A DNA stretch of 64,000 nucleotides, from assembly GCA_963743825.1 (NCBI GenBank), contig CAVURC010000005.1:84384-148383 (forward strand), given 5' to 3'. Both the position numbers and the translations under genes were made by a program. The stretch comes from Sva-07 sp963743825. GTDB taxonomy: Bacteria > Actinomycetota > Acidimicrobiia > Acidimicrobiales > Ilumatobacteraceae. Under the pieces are notes generated by a model. The model ran no database searches. It was not told the origin of the DNA and was given only the letters and a program-made list of their open reading frames with translations. Shown here in pieces: positions 1-9,473 of this stretch (position 1 is the stretch's first letter; each line of letters opens with the position of its first letter).

Positions 1-301
1 GGGCCTTGCCGTCGACATCGATCGTGAGGATCACCTCGTAGTAACCCGACGGCCACTGCGGGTCCACTGCGACCTCGGATGCTGCGGGCCAGCCGCACCC
101 ACGCTCGGGGGCATCGAGCGGCGTCGGATGATCACCGACCGGGATGCCGGCCTCGCTGTACACCACGGTGCGGGTGGCCCCGATGTGCGCCACCTCGACA
201 TCAACCGGGCGAACACCCGATGACGAGAGGTGCAGCGCGACGCGCTCCCCTCCGGCGACCGATTGCGGCCAGCAGTACCCCGTCACTGTCTCGTATGCCA
301 T
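1..301 (-). CDS. N,N-dimethylformamidase large-subunit-like protein, N-terminal part (runs off window)
   Basis: An open frame of 100 codons begins at the ATG at 301 and leaves the window at base 1, so only the N-terminus is present. The start of the protein reads MAYETVTGYCWPQSVAGGER, followed by stretches such as VALHLS and VEVAHIGATRTVVYSE. This pattern (GY.WPQSV.PGE, then a beta-rich domain and a V...G....V) resembles the N-terminus of the N,N-dimethylformamidase beta-subunit-like family, which are secreted or cytoplasmic amidohydrolase-related proteins. The family call rests on this short region only. The gene is divergent from the S51-like peptidase, with 76 bp between the two starts. 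Confidence 0.6.
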   Translation of the reverse strand, partial: MAYETVTGYCWPQSVAGGERVALHLSSSGVRPVDVEVAHIGATRTVVYSEAGIPVGDHPTPLDAPERGCGWPAASEVAVDPQWPSGYYEVILTIDVDGKA

Positions 302-377
302 GACCCGACCCTACGCGCCGGATTCTCCGCGCTCGGCACCACCAGACCGGAGTGCGACCGGTACCGTCGGGGATCGC

Positions 378-1055
378 ATGTCGGGTGTGATCTGTCTGCA
401 GGGTGGTCGAGAGTTGACACCACCGTGCGATGCGATGGACAGCTCGGTGATCGATCGCTGCACCGGGACGGCGGTCGTGCTTGCCGGATCGGCGCGACGC
501 GGGTCCGACTACGCCGGTTCGTCGGCTCGCACCGTCGCGCACTACCGACGCCTCGGTGTCGACGTCGAGGTGGTTGCCGATCCGCGCGACGATCCCGAGG
601 CCGCGCTCGACCAGTTGACCGACAGCGTCGGATTGATCGTGATGCCCGGCGGTTCCCCCGCAGGGCTGCTCGACGTGCTCACCGTCATCGCCGACGGTGC
701 CATCGGGGCGCGTCTGATCGAGCTGTGGCACGCGGGAACCGGCATCTCCGGTGCGTCCGCAGGAGCAATGGTCCTGTGCGCGAACCTGACCAACCCTGAG
801 CATGCCGGCACCGTCGTCAGCGGCTTGGGTCTGGTGCCGGGCCTCGCCATACCGCACTGGTCGCCCGGGTCCGAGCGGCGCTGGTCACTGCCACAGTCCG
901 GTCCTGGTTCGCTCCTGTGGGGTCTGCCCGAGTGCGGCGGAGTTCTCATCGACGACGACACGATGGTCGCCGTCGGCCAGGGCGCAGCCGCTGTTCGGAT
1001 CAGCGACGACTGGGTGCCCGTCTCGAGGACGGGCCCTCAGCGAATGCCACTGTGA
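378..1055 (+). CDS. Peptidase S51 / type 1 glutamine-amidotransferase-like protein (cyanophycinase or dipeptidase E related)
   Basis: The protein is 225 aa if it starts at the ATG at 378 (MSGVICLQGGRE). Longer in-frame starts exist upstream but would overlap the divergent gene on the other strand. An early GG.E motif, a VGLIVMPGG turn in the middle and the nucleophile elbow GASAGAMVLC match the S51 family, whose catalytic Ser lies in G.SAGA. Members hydrolyse dipeptides with an N-terminal Asp or beta-Asp bonds in cyanophycin, and act in the cytoplasm. No signal peptide is visible. The gene is convergent with the metallophosphatase, only 3 bp separating the stops. The substrate cannot be told from sequence. 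Confidence 0.8.
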   Translation: MSGVICLQGGRELTPPCDAMDSSVIDRCTGTAVVLAGSARRGSDYAGSSARTVAHYRRLGVDVEVVADPRDDPEAALDQLTDSVGLIVMPGGSPAGLLDVLTVIADGAIGARLIELWHAGTGISGASAGAMVLCANLTNPEHAGTVVSGLGLVPGLAIPHWSPGSERRWSLPQSGPGSLLWGLPECGGVLIDDDTMVAVGQGAAAVRISDDWVPVSRTGPQRMPL

Positions 1056-1058
1056 CGC

Positions 1059-2048
1059 TCACGTGGCCGTCAGCCTGACCTCGTCGAACACCGAGCCGTC
1101 CTGGCCGATCGCTCGGAGCACGAGCTGGTCGCCGGTGACGGCGATGTCGACGAGGTTGTGCCACGAGTACGCCACCGCGGTGAAGTCGGCCTCGCCTGTT
1201 CGGCGGGTGCCCGAGGCAGCACCGGTCACCACATAGGTCACGCCGTCGATCGGCACGCTTCGCTGGTAGTCGTGGTCGTGGCCGGACAGCACGAGTTGCA
1301 CGCCGTAGCGCTCGACGAACGGCGCGAGCGCCTCGCGCACCTCGACGCTCGAGCCCTGATAACCGGCCGAATAGGGCGGGTGGTGCACGGCGACGATCCG
1401 CCACGTGGCATCCGATGAGGCGAGCGTGTCGTCGAGGAACTGGAGCTGCACCGGGTCGTCGATCTCGTTGGAGTCGAGCCCGACGATCAGCACGTCGCCG
1501 TGCTCCTCGGCCCAGTAGCGGCCAGGCATGCCGAGCACCTCCATCTGCTCGTCGCCCCGACCCAACTTCACGTCGTGATTGCCCAGGATCGCCATCAGAT
1601 CGGCGCCACCGTCGAGAACGTCGGCGAACGGTTCGAACACCGTGTCGGGAAGCTTCGACGGGTCGCCGGCGGGATACACGTTGTCGCCGAGGAGGAGGAG
1701 CCCGTCGTAGGGCTCCTCCTCGGCGATCTGCGCCGCAGCGGCACCGGTCGCGTCGATGCGGGCGCCACCGTCGCCGCCGTCACCCACCACCGCGAGGTGG
1801 AACTCGGCCGGCGGGTCGTGCACCTCGTACGGCCACGTGATCGAGGGGCCGCCCTTGCGATGGGTCACGTAGGAGATGGTCTGGCGACGGAAGACCAGGA
1901 AGGTCGCCGCCAACGCCACCACGACCACGAGCCCGGCGGCAAGCAGGACGCGACGCCACCGCACTCCGCTGCGTCGCGGCGTCACCCGCACGCCCGAATC
2001 GCCCTCGGTGTCCACGTCTTCAGCGTGCCACCGACACGACCCGGCCAT
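1059..2048 (-). CDS. Membrane-anchored metallophosphoesterase, purple-acid-phosphatase type
   Basis: The chosen start is the ATG at 2048 (MAGSCRWHAEDVD), giving about 329 aa; GTG starts a few codons later are possible. A cytoplasmic Arg-rich head is followed by a membrane segment (VLLAAGLVVVVALAATFLVF), so the catalytic domain is probably extracytoplasmic. The metal-binding blocks of calcineurin-like phosphatases follow in order: VVGDGGDGG, LLLLGDNVYPAGDP, ILGNHD, VAVHHPPY and LSGHDHDYQRS. The order and the GDNVY block resemble acid phosphatase type 5 relatives, which remove phosphate from phosphoesters. It is divergent from the PEP-utilising gene that starts at about 2100. Confidence 0.85.
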   Translation of the reverse strand: MAGSCRWHAEDVDTEGDSGVRVTPRRSGVRWRRVLLAAGLVVVVALAATFLVFRRQTISYVTHRKGGPSITWPYEVHDPPAEFHLAVVGDGGDGGARIDATGAAAAQIAEEEPYDGLLLLGDNVYPAGDPSKLPDTVFEPFADVLDGGADLMAILGNHDVKLGRGDEQMEVLGMPGRYWAEEHGDVLIVGLDSNEIDDPVQLQFLDDTLASSDATWRIVAVHHPPYSAGYQGSSVEVREALAPFVERYGVQLVLSGHDHDYQRSVPIDGVTYVVTGAASGTRRTGEADFTAVAYSWHNLVDIAVTGDQLVLRAIGQDGSVFDEVRLTAT

Positions 2049-2099
2049 CAGGGTCCATCGGCCCCAGACGCTGGATCCGACCGCGCATAGTGTGGAGGT

Positions 2100-4189
2100 G
2101 TGAGCCCTCGGATCGTGGTGGCGCTCTCGGATCCCGAGACCCGCGACGCTTCGGTATCCGGAGCGAAGGCGGCGAATCTGGCGCGTGCCGCATCTGCGGG
2201 CTTTGCGACACTGCCCGGATTCGTCATCACGACGACCGGTGTCGGCACCGGACTCGATGACCCTCACGTCGCCCGTGAGGTGCGCCAAGCGTACGAACAA
2301 CTGTGTGCCGACGGCACGACCGAGGCGCTCGTGGTTCGCTCGTCATCCGCCATCGAGGACACGGGCGACTCGTCGATGGCCGGCCGCTTCACCTCGGTGC
2401 TCGGCGTCGTCGGATGGGATGCGTTCGTCGACGCGACCCACCGGGTGATCAACTCGGCCGAAGCCGTGCACGACGACCACGGTGAGGTCGGGTCGATGGC
2501 GGTGCTCGTGCAACGCCAGAGCGACGCCCGGTTCGGTGGCGTCATGTTCGGGGTGGATCCGGTCACCGGGAGCCGCGACCAGATCGTGGTCGAGGTCGTA
2601 CCATCCGGCCCGGATTCGCTCGTCGGCGGCACGGCGATGGCCGATCACTACGTGTTGACCCGTCGGGGGCGTATCGCGCGAGCGACACACACCGGCCACA
2701 TCCCGCCACTCGACCGGGCCCGTCGACGAGCCCTCGCGAAGATGGCCCGGCGCGCCGAGCGGGTCTTCGGCGCGCCGCAGGACATCGAGTGGCTGGTCGA
2801 TCCTGCTGATCGCCTGTGGCTCCTGCAGAGCCGCCCCGTCACTGCGGTCGCGCCGGCGGACCGTCCGCAGCTCGGTGCTGCTCGGACCGGGGCCTCTCGC
2901 CGAGACATTCCCCGCTCCGCTGCGACCACTCGAGCAGGATCTCTGGATCCCACCACTGCGCGACGGCATCATCCGGGCGTTACGAACCACCGGAGCGGTG
3001 TCGAACCGCTCGATCGAGCGTTCACCGGTCGTGACGACGGTGGGCGGCTGGGTCGCCGTCGACCTGGAACTCATCGGCGTCGTGGAGGCGCGGACGACAC
3101 TTCGGCGACGGATCAATCCGGCGGCGATGGTCCGGCGGTTGGCAGACGGCGTGGCGCGTCGGTCGATTGCGCGTCGCACTGCCGAGGTTGGCGAACGAGG
3201 CGGTCGCGACCGTCGATCGGGATCTCGCGATGATCCCCCGCCTCGACGAACTCGCGGACGGGGACCTGGTCGATCTGCTCGAGCGGACACGTCGCGAGTT
3301 GGCGACGATCCACGCGTACGAGATGTTGACGGGAATGCTCCTCAGCGCCCAGGACGGGCTGTCGGGCGCAGCGATGGCGTTGCGCGCAGCTGCACGACGG
3401 TCGGGCCGCCGGCTGGAGCGACGAAGCGATCGTGCTGGGGTCCCCCGTGGTGCTCAGTTTGACGTCTCCGCGTCTCGGAGCGACGCCCACCCTGCCCGCG
3501 GCCACCTCGGCACCCTCGGGTCCGGTGACGACGATCGACCACCTCGATCACCGTGAGGCGCTCCGGGTCCGCGTGCGATGGTTGCAGGAGTTGTCGGCCA
3601 GGACCGCCGACGAACTCGGTCGCCGACTCGTCGGGACGAAGAGCACTTCCCGACGTCGAGACGGTGGCGTGTCTGCACCTCCAGGAGTTGGCCGCCATCG
3701 GCGACGGAGGACCTCCGCCGAGCGACATCGCCGAGCGCCGCGCCTGGAGTCCGGGACCACCGCTCCCGGTCTCGTTCCGGCTCACGTCCCGGGGTGATCT
3801 GCGGCCGGCCAGTGTCTCGTCCCACCGTCGCCGCGCGAGCAACGCCGCCGGCATGCCGGCGAGCGGAGGTCGGGTGGTCGGTGTCGCCCACCATCGGCTG
3901 CCCGACGGGAGCACCTCCCGAGGGCGCCATCCTCGTCACCCGCCATCTCGAACCTCAGCTGGCACCGGTCCTCGGCGGCCTGACGGGGCTCGTGTCCGAG
4001 ACGGGGAGCGCCCTGTCGCATCTCGCGATCCTCGCCCGAGAGGCCGGCCTTCCGACGGTGGTCGGTGTCCCCGATGCGCTCCGCCGATTCCCGCCCGGAA
4101 CCCGCCTGATGATCGATGGCCGCACGGGCGAGATCGAAGTACTCGAGGCCGACCCGGAACCGGTGGCCGCTCGATCGGTGGCGCCATGA
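2100..4189 (+). pseudogene. PEP/pyruvate-binding phosphotransferase (PEP-synthase/PPDK-like), at least five frameshifts
   Basis: The coding signal runs from a GTG at about 2100 to the TGA at 4187-4189 but changes frame near 2870, 3170, 3395, 3645 and 3910, each time by the equivalent of one extra base. The first segment is the ATP-grasp-like N-terminal domain (GAKAANLARAASAGFATLPG; VVRSSSAIED; ending in the LLQSRPVTAV block). The last segment is the phosphohistidine domain, with ETGSALSHLAILARE and GLPTVVGV; the swivelling His is in LSHLA. Such enzymes move phosphate from ATP to pyruvate or another acceptor through that His. Domain order and both ends are preserved, and the last codons overlap the next start (ATGA), so the gene may be intact in the organism and damaged here by read errors. 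The total of about 695 codons is somewhat shorter than PEP synthase. Confidence 0.75.
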
Positions 4190-5088
4190 CCGCCGGACAG
4201 GTCGCCCGCGCGATCGGCTTCACCCTCGCCGCGGTCATCCTCGCGGTGTCGGGCATCTACGTCGTCATCGATCTCGCCCGCTGGGAATGGAACCGCGCCG
4301 TCATCTCGGCACTCGTGATGATCGCCGCGCTGATCGTGCTCGTGGCGATGATGCTGTTGCGCCAATTGCACCGAATCGAGCAACGGATGGAGGCGCTGGA
4401 ACGGTCCGGCCATGTCGACACCTTGGGCTCATTGAGGTCGGCGAACGACGCCGCCGCCGGTCGGCACTTCCGCTGGCTGGAACGGCCACCCGACGGGCTC
4501 GGCGTCTTCATTCCCGTCCTGCTCGGAGCCGGTGTGCTGATGTCGCTCGTCGCGTACCTCATCGAGCGCATCGCCGGTCTGTTCGCTGCGGCGACGCTCG
4601 ATCCTCGAACGGCATCGAAGCTCCGCGCCGATCTACCGCTCGGTGACGGCCTTCCGCGATCTGCGCAGCTCGACTCGATGACCCGTCCACCTGTTCGCCG
4701 CCCCACCTCGCTGGTGACGATCCTCGTCCTGACGCTGGCGCTGTCGATGGGAGCGGTGGTCCTGCTCAGGGAGCTGACCCAGACCCGACCGGACGAGGTG
4801 GCGGCGGCCGGGTCCACGTCGGTGGTGCTCGACATCGATCAGCGGCGCCAACTGCGCCCGCTACCCACGGTTGCCGAGGATCTGTTCGGCTCCTGCCGTT
4901 CGAGGCTCCCCGGTGACGTCGAACTCACGGCGATCACGCAGGTCGATGACGAACGCGTGCTGATCGAGTTCGATCGGTCGCTCGGCCGCACGGGCCGGGT
5001 CCGCATCGTCGGCTGCCTCGAGGACCACACACTCGACCGCGTTCGAGCAGATGTGCTGAGCATCGAGTCGACACCCGTCAACGAATGA
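4186..5088 (+). CDS. Three- to four-TM membrane protein with extracytoplasmic C-terminal domain, unknown function
   Basis: The protein is 300 aa and starts at an ATG overlapping the stop of the PEP-utilising gene by 4 bp (ATGA), implying translational coupling. Two N-terminal membrane segments (GFTLAAVILAVSGIYVVI and ISALVMIAALIVLVAMML) precede a short coiled stretch (HRIEQRMEALER). A third segment lies around GVFIPVLLGAGVLMSLVAYL. After a linker there is a fourth (SLVTILVLTLALSMGAVVLL), then a C-terminal domain of about 110 residues with two Cys (FGSCRS and VGCLED) that may form a disulfide outside the membrane. I do not recognise a named family. The context suggests partnership with the phosphotransferase. 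Confidence 0.7.
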   Translation: MTAGQVARAIGFTLAAVILAVSGIYVVIDLARWEWNRAVISALVMIAALIVLVAMMLLRQLHRIEQRMEALERSGHVDTLGSLRSANDAAAGRHFRWLERPPDGLGVFIPVLLGAGVLMSLVAYLIERIAGLFAAATLDPRTASKLRADLPLGDGLPRSAQLDSMTRPPVRRPTSLVTILVLTLALSMGAVVLLRELTQTRPDEVAAAGSTSVVLDIDQRRQLRPLPTVAEDLFGSCRSRLPGDVELTAITQVDDERVLIEFDRSLGRTGRVRIVGCLEDHTLDRVRADVLSIESTPVNE

Positions 5089-5098
5089 CGGTCCGCGA

Positions 5099-5917
5099 TC
5101 AGCGCCAGATGCAGAGGACGCGCATCTCGACACTCTCGCGATACTGCTGGTCTGCACCACTCACGTTCGGATCTCGGAACGCCGTGTGCGGCGTCCAGAA
5201 GGGCCGGCCCTCGTCGATGCATCGGCTGTCGTAGGTCCGCAGCGCGACAGCCTCCGAGGTCGTGAGATCGGGGAACGTGTACCAGCGGTCCGGTCTCGAG
5301 TTGCTCGGAGGTCGCACGGCGTAGAACTGGGAGTCGACGCGCAGACCCCCGTACTCGGGCAGCATCTCACGTACGAGGCGGTCCGCATCGACGCCGTCGG
5401 CGGCACAGAACGCGAGGGGGTAATCGGGCCGCGTCGGGCCGGTGTTGCGCCAGAACTGCAGCATCATCAGGCGCGTCGCCGCCTGCACATCGGCATGTGT
5501 CAGGCCGTGGCGCTCGAGCAACGGATCGAGGAACGCCCGGTAGCGGCGATCCGGTTCGGTGATCATCGGGCCGTAGTCGTCGGTGAAGTCGGAGTGGACG
5601 AGTTCGATCGGCGCGTAGTCCGGGGTCGTCTGCGCCTCCTCGCGACTGCGGTGGATCGGCGTGTACGAGATCGCAACGTCGCACCCGGTGAGCTCCATGG
5701 CGAGCGCCTCCACTTCGGGCCGGTGGATTCGATCGACCTCGGCGTGGTCGCGCCAGTCGGTGACCGCTGACGGATGATCGACCAGCCCGAATCCGCACGT
5801 CTCGAATTCGAGATCGTCCGTCGCCGCTCGCCCGTCGAGCATGTCGACCGTGACCGGCCGACCCATGCCGCCGTCGAAGTAGTTGAGCGTGGCCTCGCAG
5901 TACACCATGTGCGCCAT
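5099..5917 (-). CDS. CmcJ/NvfI-family oxygenase-like protein
   Basis: The ATG at 5917 (MAHMVYCEATLNYF) is preferred over a TTG two codons upstream, giving 272 aa. The C-terminal half carries the family signature: an R-T-Y-D-S-R run, then WTPHTAFRDP, then a RESVEMRVLCIWR ending. A central histidine (SYTPIHRSREE) and a conserved VHSDFTDDYGP block are also typical. CmcJ acts in 7-alpha-methoxylation of cephalosporins and NvfI is a fungal endoperoxide-forming oxygenase; both belong to an Fe(II)/2-oxoglutarate-like superfamily, and many bacterial members have no known substrate. The gene stands alone, convergent with the upstream membrane-protein gene and divergent from the ECF sigma factor. There are no biosynthetic neighbours, so the substrate is open. 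Confidence 0.8.
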   Translation of the reverse strand: MAHMVYCEATLNYFDGGMGRPVTVDMLDGRAATDDLEFETCGFGLVDHPSAVTDWRDHAEVDRIHRPEVEALAMELTGCDVAISYTPIHRSREEAQTTPDYAPIELVHSDFTDDYGPMITEPDRRYRAFLDPLLERHGLTHADVQAATRLMMLQFWRNTGPTRPDYPLAFCAADGVDADRLVREMLPEYGGLRVDSQFYAVRPPSNSRPDRWYTFPDLTTSEAVALRTYDSRCIDEGRPFWTPHTAFRDPNVSGADQQYRESVEMRVLCIWR

Positions 5918-5956
5918 CCCCAAAACCTACGCTCCCCACGCCCACCCGACGAACGT

Positions 5957-5984
5957 TGAAACTTCTTGCAACACTCTGGTCGTC
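5957..5984 (+). promoter_or_regulatory. Candidate ECF-type promoter (autoregulation) before the sigma-factor gene
   Basis: TGAAACTT (5957-5964) is followed after exactly 16 nt by CGTC (5981-5984). AACTT-N16-CGTC fits the general ECF-sigma promoter format. It lies 17 bp before the first start codon of the ECF sigma gene at 6001. Autoregulation is inferred from position and spacing only. Confidence 0.4.
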
Positions 5985-6000
5985 TCGTGCGCCGTAGGAG

Positions 6001-6492
6001 ATGATGGAGGAAGTGGCGATCTCGAAAGTCACCCGCAAGGTGATCGAGCATGCCGATGTTCTCGACCGGCTCTACCGGTCCGAGTACACCGGCATGGTTC
6101 GCCTCGCGTACACCCTCGTGGGCAGCAACGCCGAAGCCGAGGATCTCGTCCAGGACAGTTTCGTCGAGGTTGCTCGACGGCTCGACGAGATCCGCAAGCC
6201 CGGCGCCTACCTGCGCAGTGCCGTCGTCAGCCGATGCAGATCGGTGCTCCGACGGCGCAGGGTGATCGCACTGCACCCACCGGAACCACCCGCCGGCCTG
6301 GCCAGCGACGCGGGTGAACTCTGGGACGTGCTCGGCAGACTGCCGGAGGACCAGCGCATCGTGGTGGTCCTCAAGTACTACGGGGGATACAGGGCGTCGG
6401 AGATCGCATACATCGCCGACATGCCCGGTGCGACCGTCCGGTCGCACCTTCGCCGGGGGCTGAAGGCACTGAGAGAGGAACTGGACTCATGA
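6001..6492 (+). CDS. ECF-family RNA polymerase sigma factor
   Basis: The protein is 163 aa. Region 2 reads LDRLYRSEYTGMVRLAYTLV and then AEDLVQDSFVEVARR, the classic sigma-70 region 2.2-2.4 helix. Region 4 holds LPEDQRIVVVLKYYGGYRASEIA followed by ATVRSHLRRGLKALR, an HTH that contacts the -35 element. Two adjacent ATGs (6001 and 6004) follow an AGGAG at 5996-6000; the second has the better spacing. The stop overlaps the next gene's ATG (ATGA at 6489-6492), the usual arrangement for a sigma factor and its membrane-bound anti-sigma factor. It probably reports an envelope signal sensed by that partner. Confidence 0.92.
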   Translation: MMEEVAISKVTRKVIEHADVLDRLYRSEYTGMVRLAYTLVGSNAEAEDLVQDSFVEVARRLDEIRKPGAYLRSAVVSRCRSVLRRRRVIALHPPEPPAGLASDAGELWDVLGRLPEDQRIVVVLKYYGGYRASEIAYIADMPGATVRSHLRRGLKALREELDS

Positions 6493-7700
6493 CCCGCTTC
6501 ACCGATCGCGTGACGCGAGACCTGCACCAGATCGCGGACCGCTCGACTCCATCGTCGACGGCCTGGGACTCGATCCGAACCCGGATCGACGAGCAGACCG
6601 ACCAACCACCGACCATGGAGGTCATCATGCTCAGTCCCGACCGCAACGATCAACCCAAGCGAGGATGGATGCTGGCCGCTGCTGCGGTCGCCGGACTCGC
6701 ACTCGTCGGAGGTCTCGTGTTCGCCACGACCCGCTCCGACGACACCGCACCGGCGGATACGCCGACGGCCACCCTTCCTGCGGAACCCGCACCCGACGCC
6801 GAGGTCGATCCCGACACCGACGCCGTCGTGGCTCCCGCCCCGGACCCGACCACTGCGGCCGAGGTGGCGCCGGAACCGGTTCCGAGCCGGTGACGGTCAC
6901 GGTGACCGGCACCTTCTCCACCGAGGATGTCGTTGCCACCACGGCCCCCAACAGCTCCGGGCTGATCGGCGATGCGGCGTGGCAGGCAACGACCGTGTAC
7001 GAGGGCCAGATGGCCGGTACCGCTCCGGGGATCTGGCAGACGTGGGATCTGGGCGCGGGCGGCGAGCCGAGTGGAGGCGAGCTGCGTGTCGGCGAGCATG
7101 TCTTCACCGGCACGATCGAAGGCCTCGGGTCGGGAACGCTGACCTACACCGACGAGTGGCTCACCGTCGGTGACATCGCCAGCGGCAAGGCCGCGATCAC
7201 CGGGGGGACCGGCGATTTCGAGGGCGCCTACGGCAGCGCAGTGCTCGATCCGGTGCCGGCAGCTCCCGGAGACTCGAGCGCCGGTACCTATTCCTGGGAC
7301 ATCACCGTGCCGCCGAAGGGGTCACTGGTGACCGTGACCGCCACGGGTACCGCAGTCTCCTCCGTCATCCTCGACAGCGAATCGGCGAACAGCTGGACCG
7401 GGACCGGCGGCTTCTCGGGTTCGATCGTCGGCCTCCCCCCGCCAGAGGATCGGGCCAGGGCTGGTCGCATCCCCTGCATGGCACGATCGGCACGTCGCGC
7501 TGGGTGTTCACCGGCACGATCGACGGACTCGGCACCGGCACGATCACCTACGACCGGATCGGCTTCGACAGCGGCAACAACGCGACCTGGTTCGACGTCG
7601 TCGTCGACGGCACGGATGACCTCGAAGGGATCACCGGAACGGGCAGGTCGCTGCGGACGGGTCGTACACCTACACGCTGACCGCTCCGGTGAATCAGTAA
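6489..7700 (+). CDS. Putative membrane anti-sigma factor with repeated extracytoplasmic beta domains (frameshifted)
   Basis: The frame opens at the ATG overlapping the sigma stop. About 55 cytoplasmic residues (DLHQIADRSTPSSTAWDSIR) resemble anti-sigma N-termini without a zinc site. One membrane helix follows (WMLAAAAVAGLALVGGLVFA), then a Pro/Asp/Thr-rich linker, then two related beta domains. The repeat signature is FTGTIEGLGSGTLTYTDEW in the first and FTGTIDGLGTGTITYDR in the second, each followed by G.ITGTG or GGTGDFEG; this resembles allene-oxide-cyclase-barrel-like proteins. Frame breaks occur near 6885 (one base missing between GTTCCG and AGCCGG), near 7435 in a C6 run, and near 7645. 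The natural end is the TAA at 7698-7700. Function as the sensor for the ECF factor is inferred from coupling and topology. Confidence 0.65.
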
Positions 7701-7818
7701 CGAACGCGCGACACCCGATGCGGTCCGAGCTCCGGCTCGGGCCGCATCGTCGCGTCCGAGCGAGCCGGAGTCGGCCGGGCGGCGGCTCGGCCGGGCGGGC
7801 ACGGCTACGGTCGGCTCG

Positions 7819-9467
7819 ATGGAGACCCCGCGGCACGTCGTCGTCGTCCTGCTCGACTCGCTCAACCGGCACATGCTCGGGTCGTACGGCGGCACCGAGT
7901 TCGCCACGCCGAACCTCGACCGGTTCGCCGCCCGGTCGACGCAGTTCACGAACCACGTCACCGGGTCGCTGCCGTGCATGCCGGCGCGTCACGACATCCT
8001 CGTCGGCGCGCTCGACTTCCTCTGGAAGCCGTGGGGATCGATCGAGCTGTGGGAGGAGTCGATCACCGCGACACTGCGGCGAGCGGACGTGACGACGATG
8101 CTCGTGTCCGACCACCCGCACCTGTTCGAGACCGGCGGCGAGAACTACCACTCCGACTTCTCGGCGTGGGACTATCTCCGCGGCCACGAGGGTGACCCGT
8201 GGCGGACCTGTCCCGACCCGTCGGCGTTCGGCGCGCCGACGATCACCAACGCCGCCGACGGCGGCTGGTTCCTGCGCGACCAGCTCGGCATCGCCGACCG
8301 CTCGTTCGGTCGGCGCCACTACGACGACAGCCGCACGTGGTTCCGCGCCGAGGAGGACTTCCCCGGGCCGCGCACGATGGCCGCTGCGACGGCGTGGCTG
8401 CGGGATCAGTCACCGTCACACGATCGGTGGATGCTGTTCGTCGACGAGTTCGACCCGCACGAACCGTTCGACACGCCCGAGCCGTGGGCGTCGATGTACG
8501 ACGACGACGCCACTGTCGCCGGAGGAGCTCGCGACGGGCCGCCTCGTGTGGCCGCCGTACATCGTCGGCGGGACGACGACCGGCACGATCACCGAGGCCC
8601 AGGCCCGCCAGATCCGCAACAACTACGGCGCCAAGCTGTCGATGATCGATCACTGGTTCGGCAAGCTCCTCGATGAACTCGACGCTCAGGATCTGTGGGA
8701 CACCACCGCCGTCATCGTGTGCACCGACCACGGCCACTACCTCGGCGACGAACGAGCGACCGGTGCGCCGGGCGACGACACCGTGGCCGACATCTGGGGC
8801 AAGCCGATGGTTCCCCAGTTCGAACCCCTCGGCCACACCCCGCTCATGATCCACTGGCCGCGGATTACATCACGGGTCAGACCCCTGATGTAATGCGGAG
8901 TCGATGCGCTCACGACGAACGTCGACATCAATGCGACGATCGCCGACATCTTCGGCGTCGAGGCCGGCGCATCGCACCCACGGCCGATCACTGCTCCCCC
9001 TGCTCGACGGCACGGCGACGTCGATCCGCGACTGGGCGATCGGCGGCGTCTACGGCAACTGGGTGCAGGTGACCGACGGTCGCCGCAAGTACGCCCGCGC
9101 TCCGGTCGACGACAACTTCCCCCTGTCGATGTGGTCGAACCGGTGGTCGACGATGCCGGTCCACAAGGGCCTCGAGGACTACATGCGTTTCCCGAACCCC
9201 GACCGGCGCGCAACACTCGACTTCATGCCCGGCTCCGACGTGCCGGTGATCCGCCAACCGTTCGAATCCGGCGACGTGCTCCCGTTCTGGGCCGGCGGGG
9301 CCCGCAATGTCGGGCGTCACCACTTGTACGACCTCGACGTCGATCCCGACGAACGTGAGAACCGTCGTGGCGAATCCACCGAAGCCGAGATGGTCGATCT
9401 CCTGCGGACGGCGCTCATCGAGGTCGAGGCGCCTGAGGATCAACTCAGACGACTCGACCTCGTGTGA
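7819..9467 (+). pseudogene. Arylsulfatase-like alkaline-phosphatase-superfamily enzyme, frameshifted and carrying an in-gene palindrome
   Basis: The N-terminus, VVVVLLDSLNRHMLGSYGG, is a sulfatase metal-binding start. The catalytic block TGSLPCMPARHDIL contains the C-x-P-x-R motif in which Cys becomes formylglycine (PCMPAR). VDEFDPHEPFD and IVCTDHGHYLGDE supply further metal ligands. A one-base insertion near 8510 separates YDDDA from LSPEELATGR. At 8864-8894 a 31-nt palindrome lies inside the gene; it keeps the frame but adds a TAA stop and replaces the short segment that normally joins HWPGV to VDALTT. Another extra base near 8983 precedes THGRSLLPLLDG. The final segment has the usual sulfatase C-terminus with HHLYDLDVDPDERENR. 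As given, no full-length protein can be made. Confidence 0.75.
8864..8894. repeat. REP-like palindrome inside the sulfatase gene
   Basis: Arms ATTACATCACGGGTC and GACCCCTGATGTAAT pair with one mismatch around a single central A. GCGG flanks both sides (8860-8863 and 8895-8898), which could be a short target duplication. The centre GGGTCAGACCC is shared with the other palindromes of this window. Confidence 0.75.
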
Positions 9468-9473
9468 GACGGA

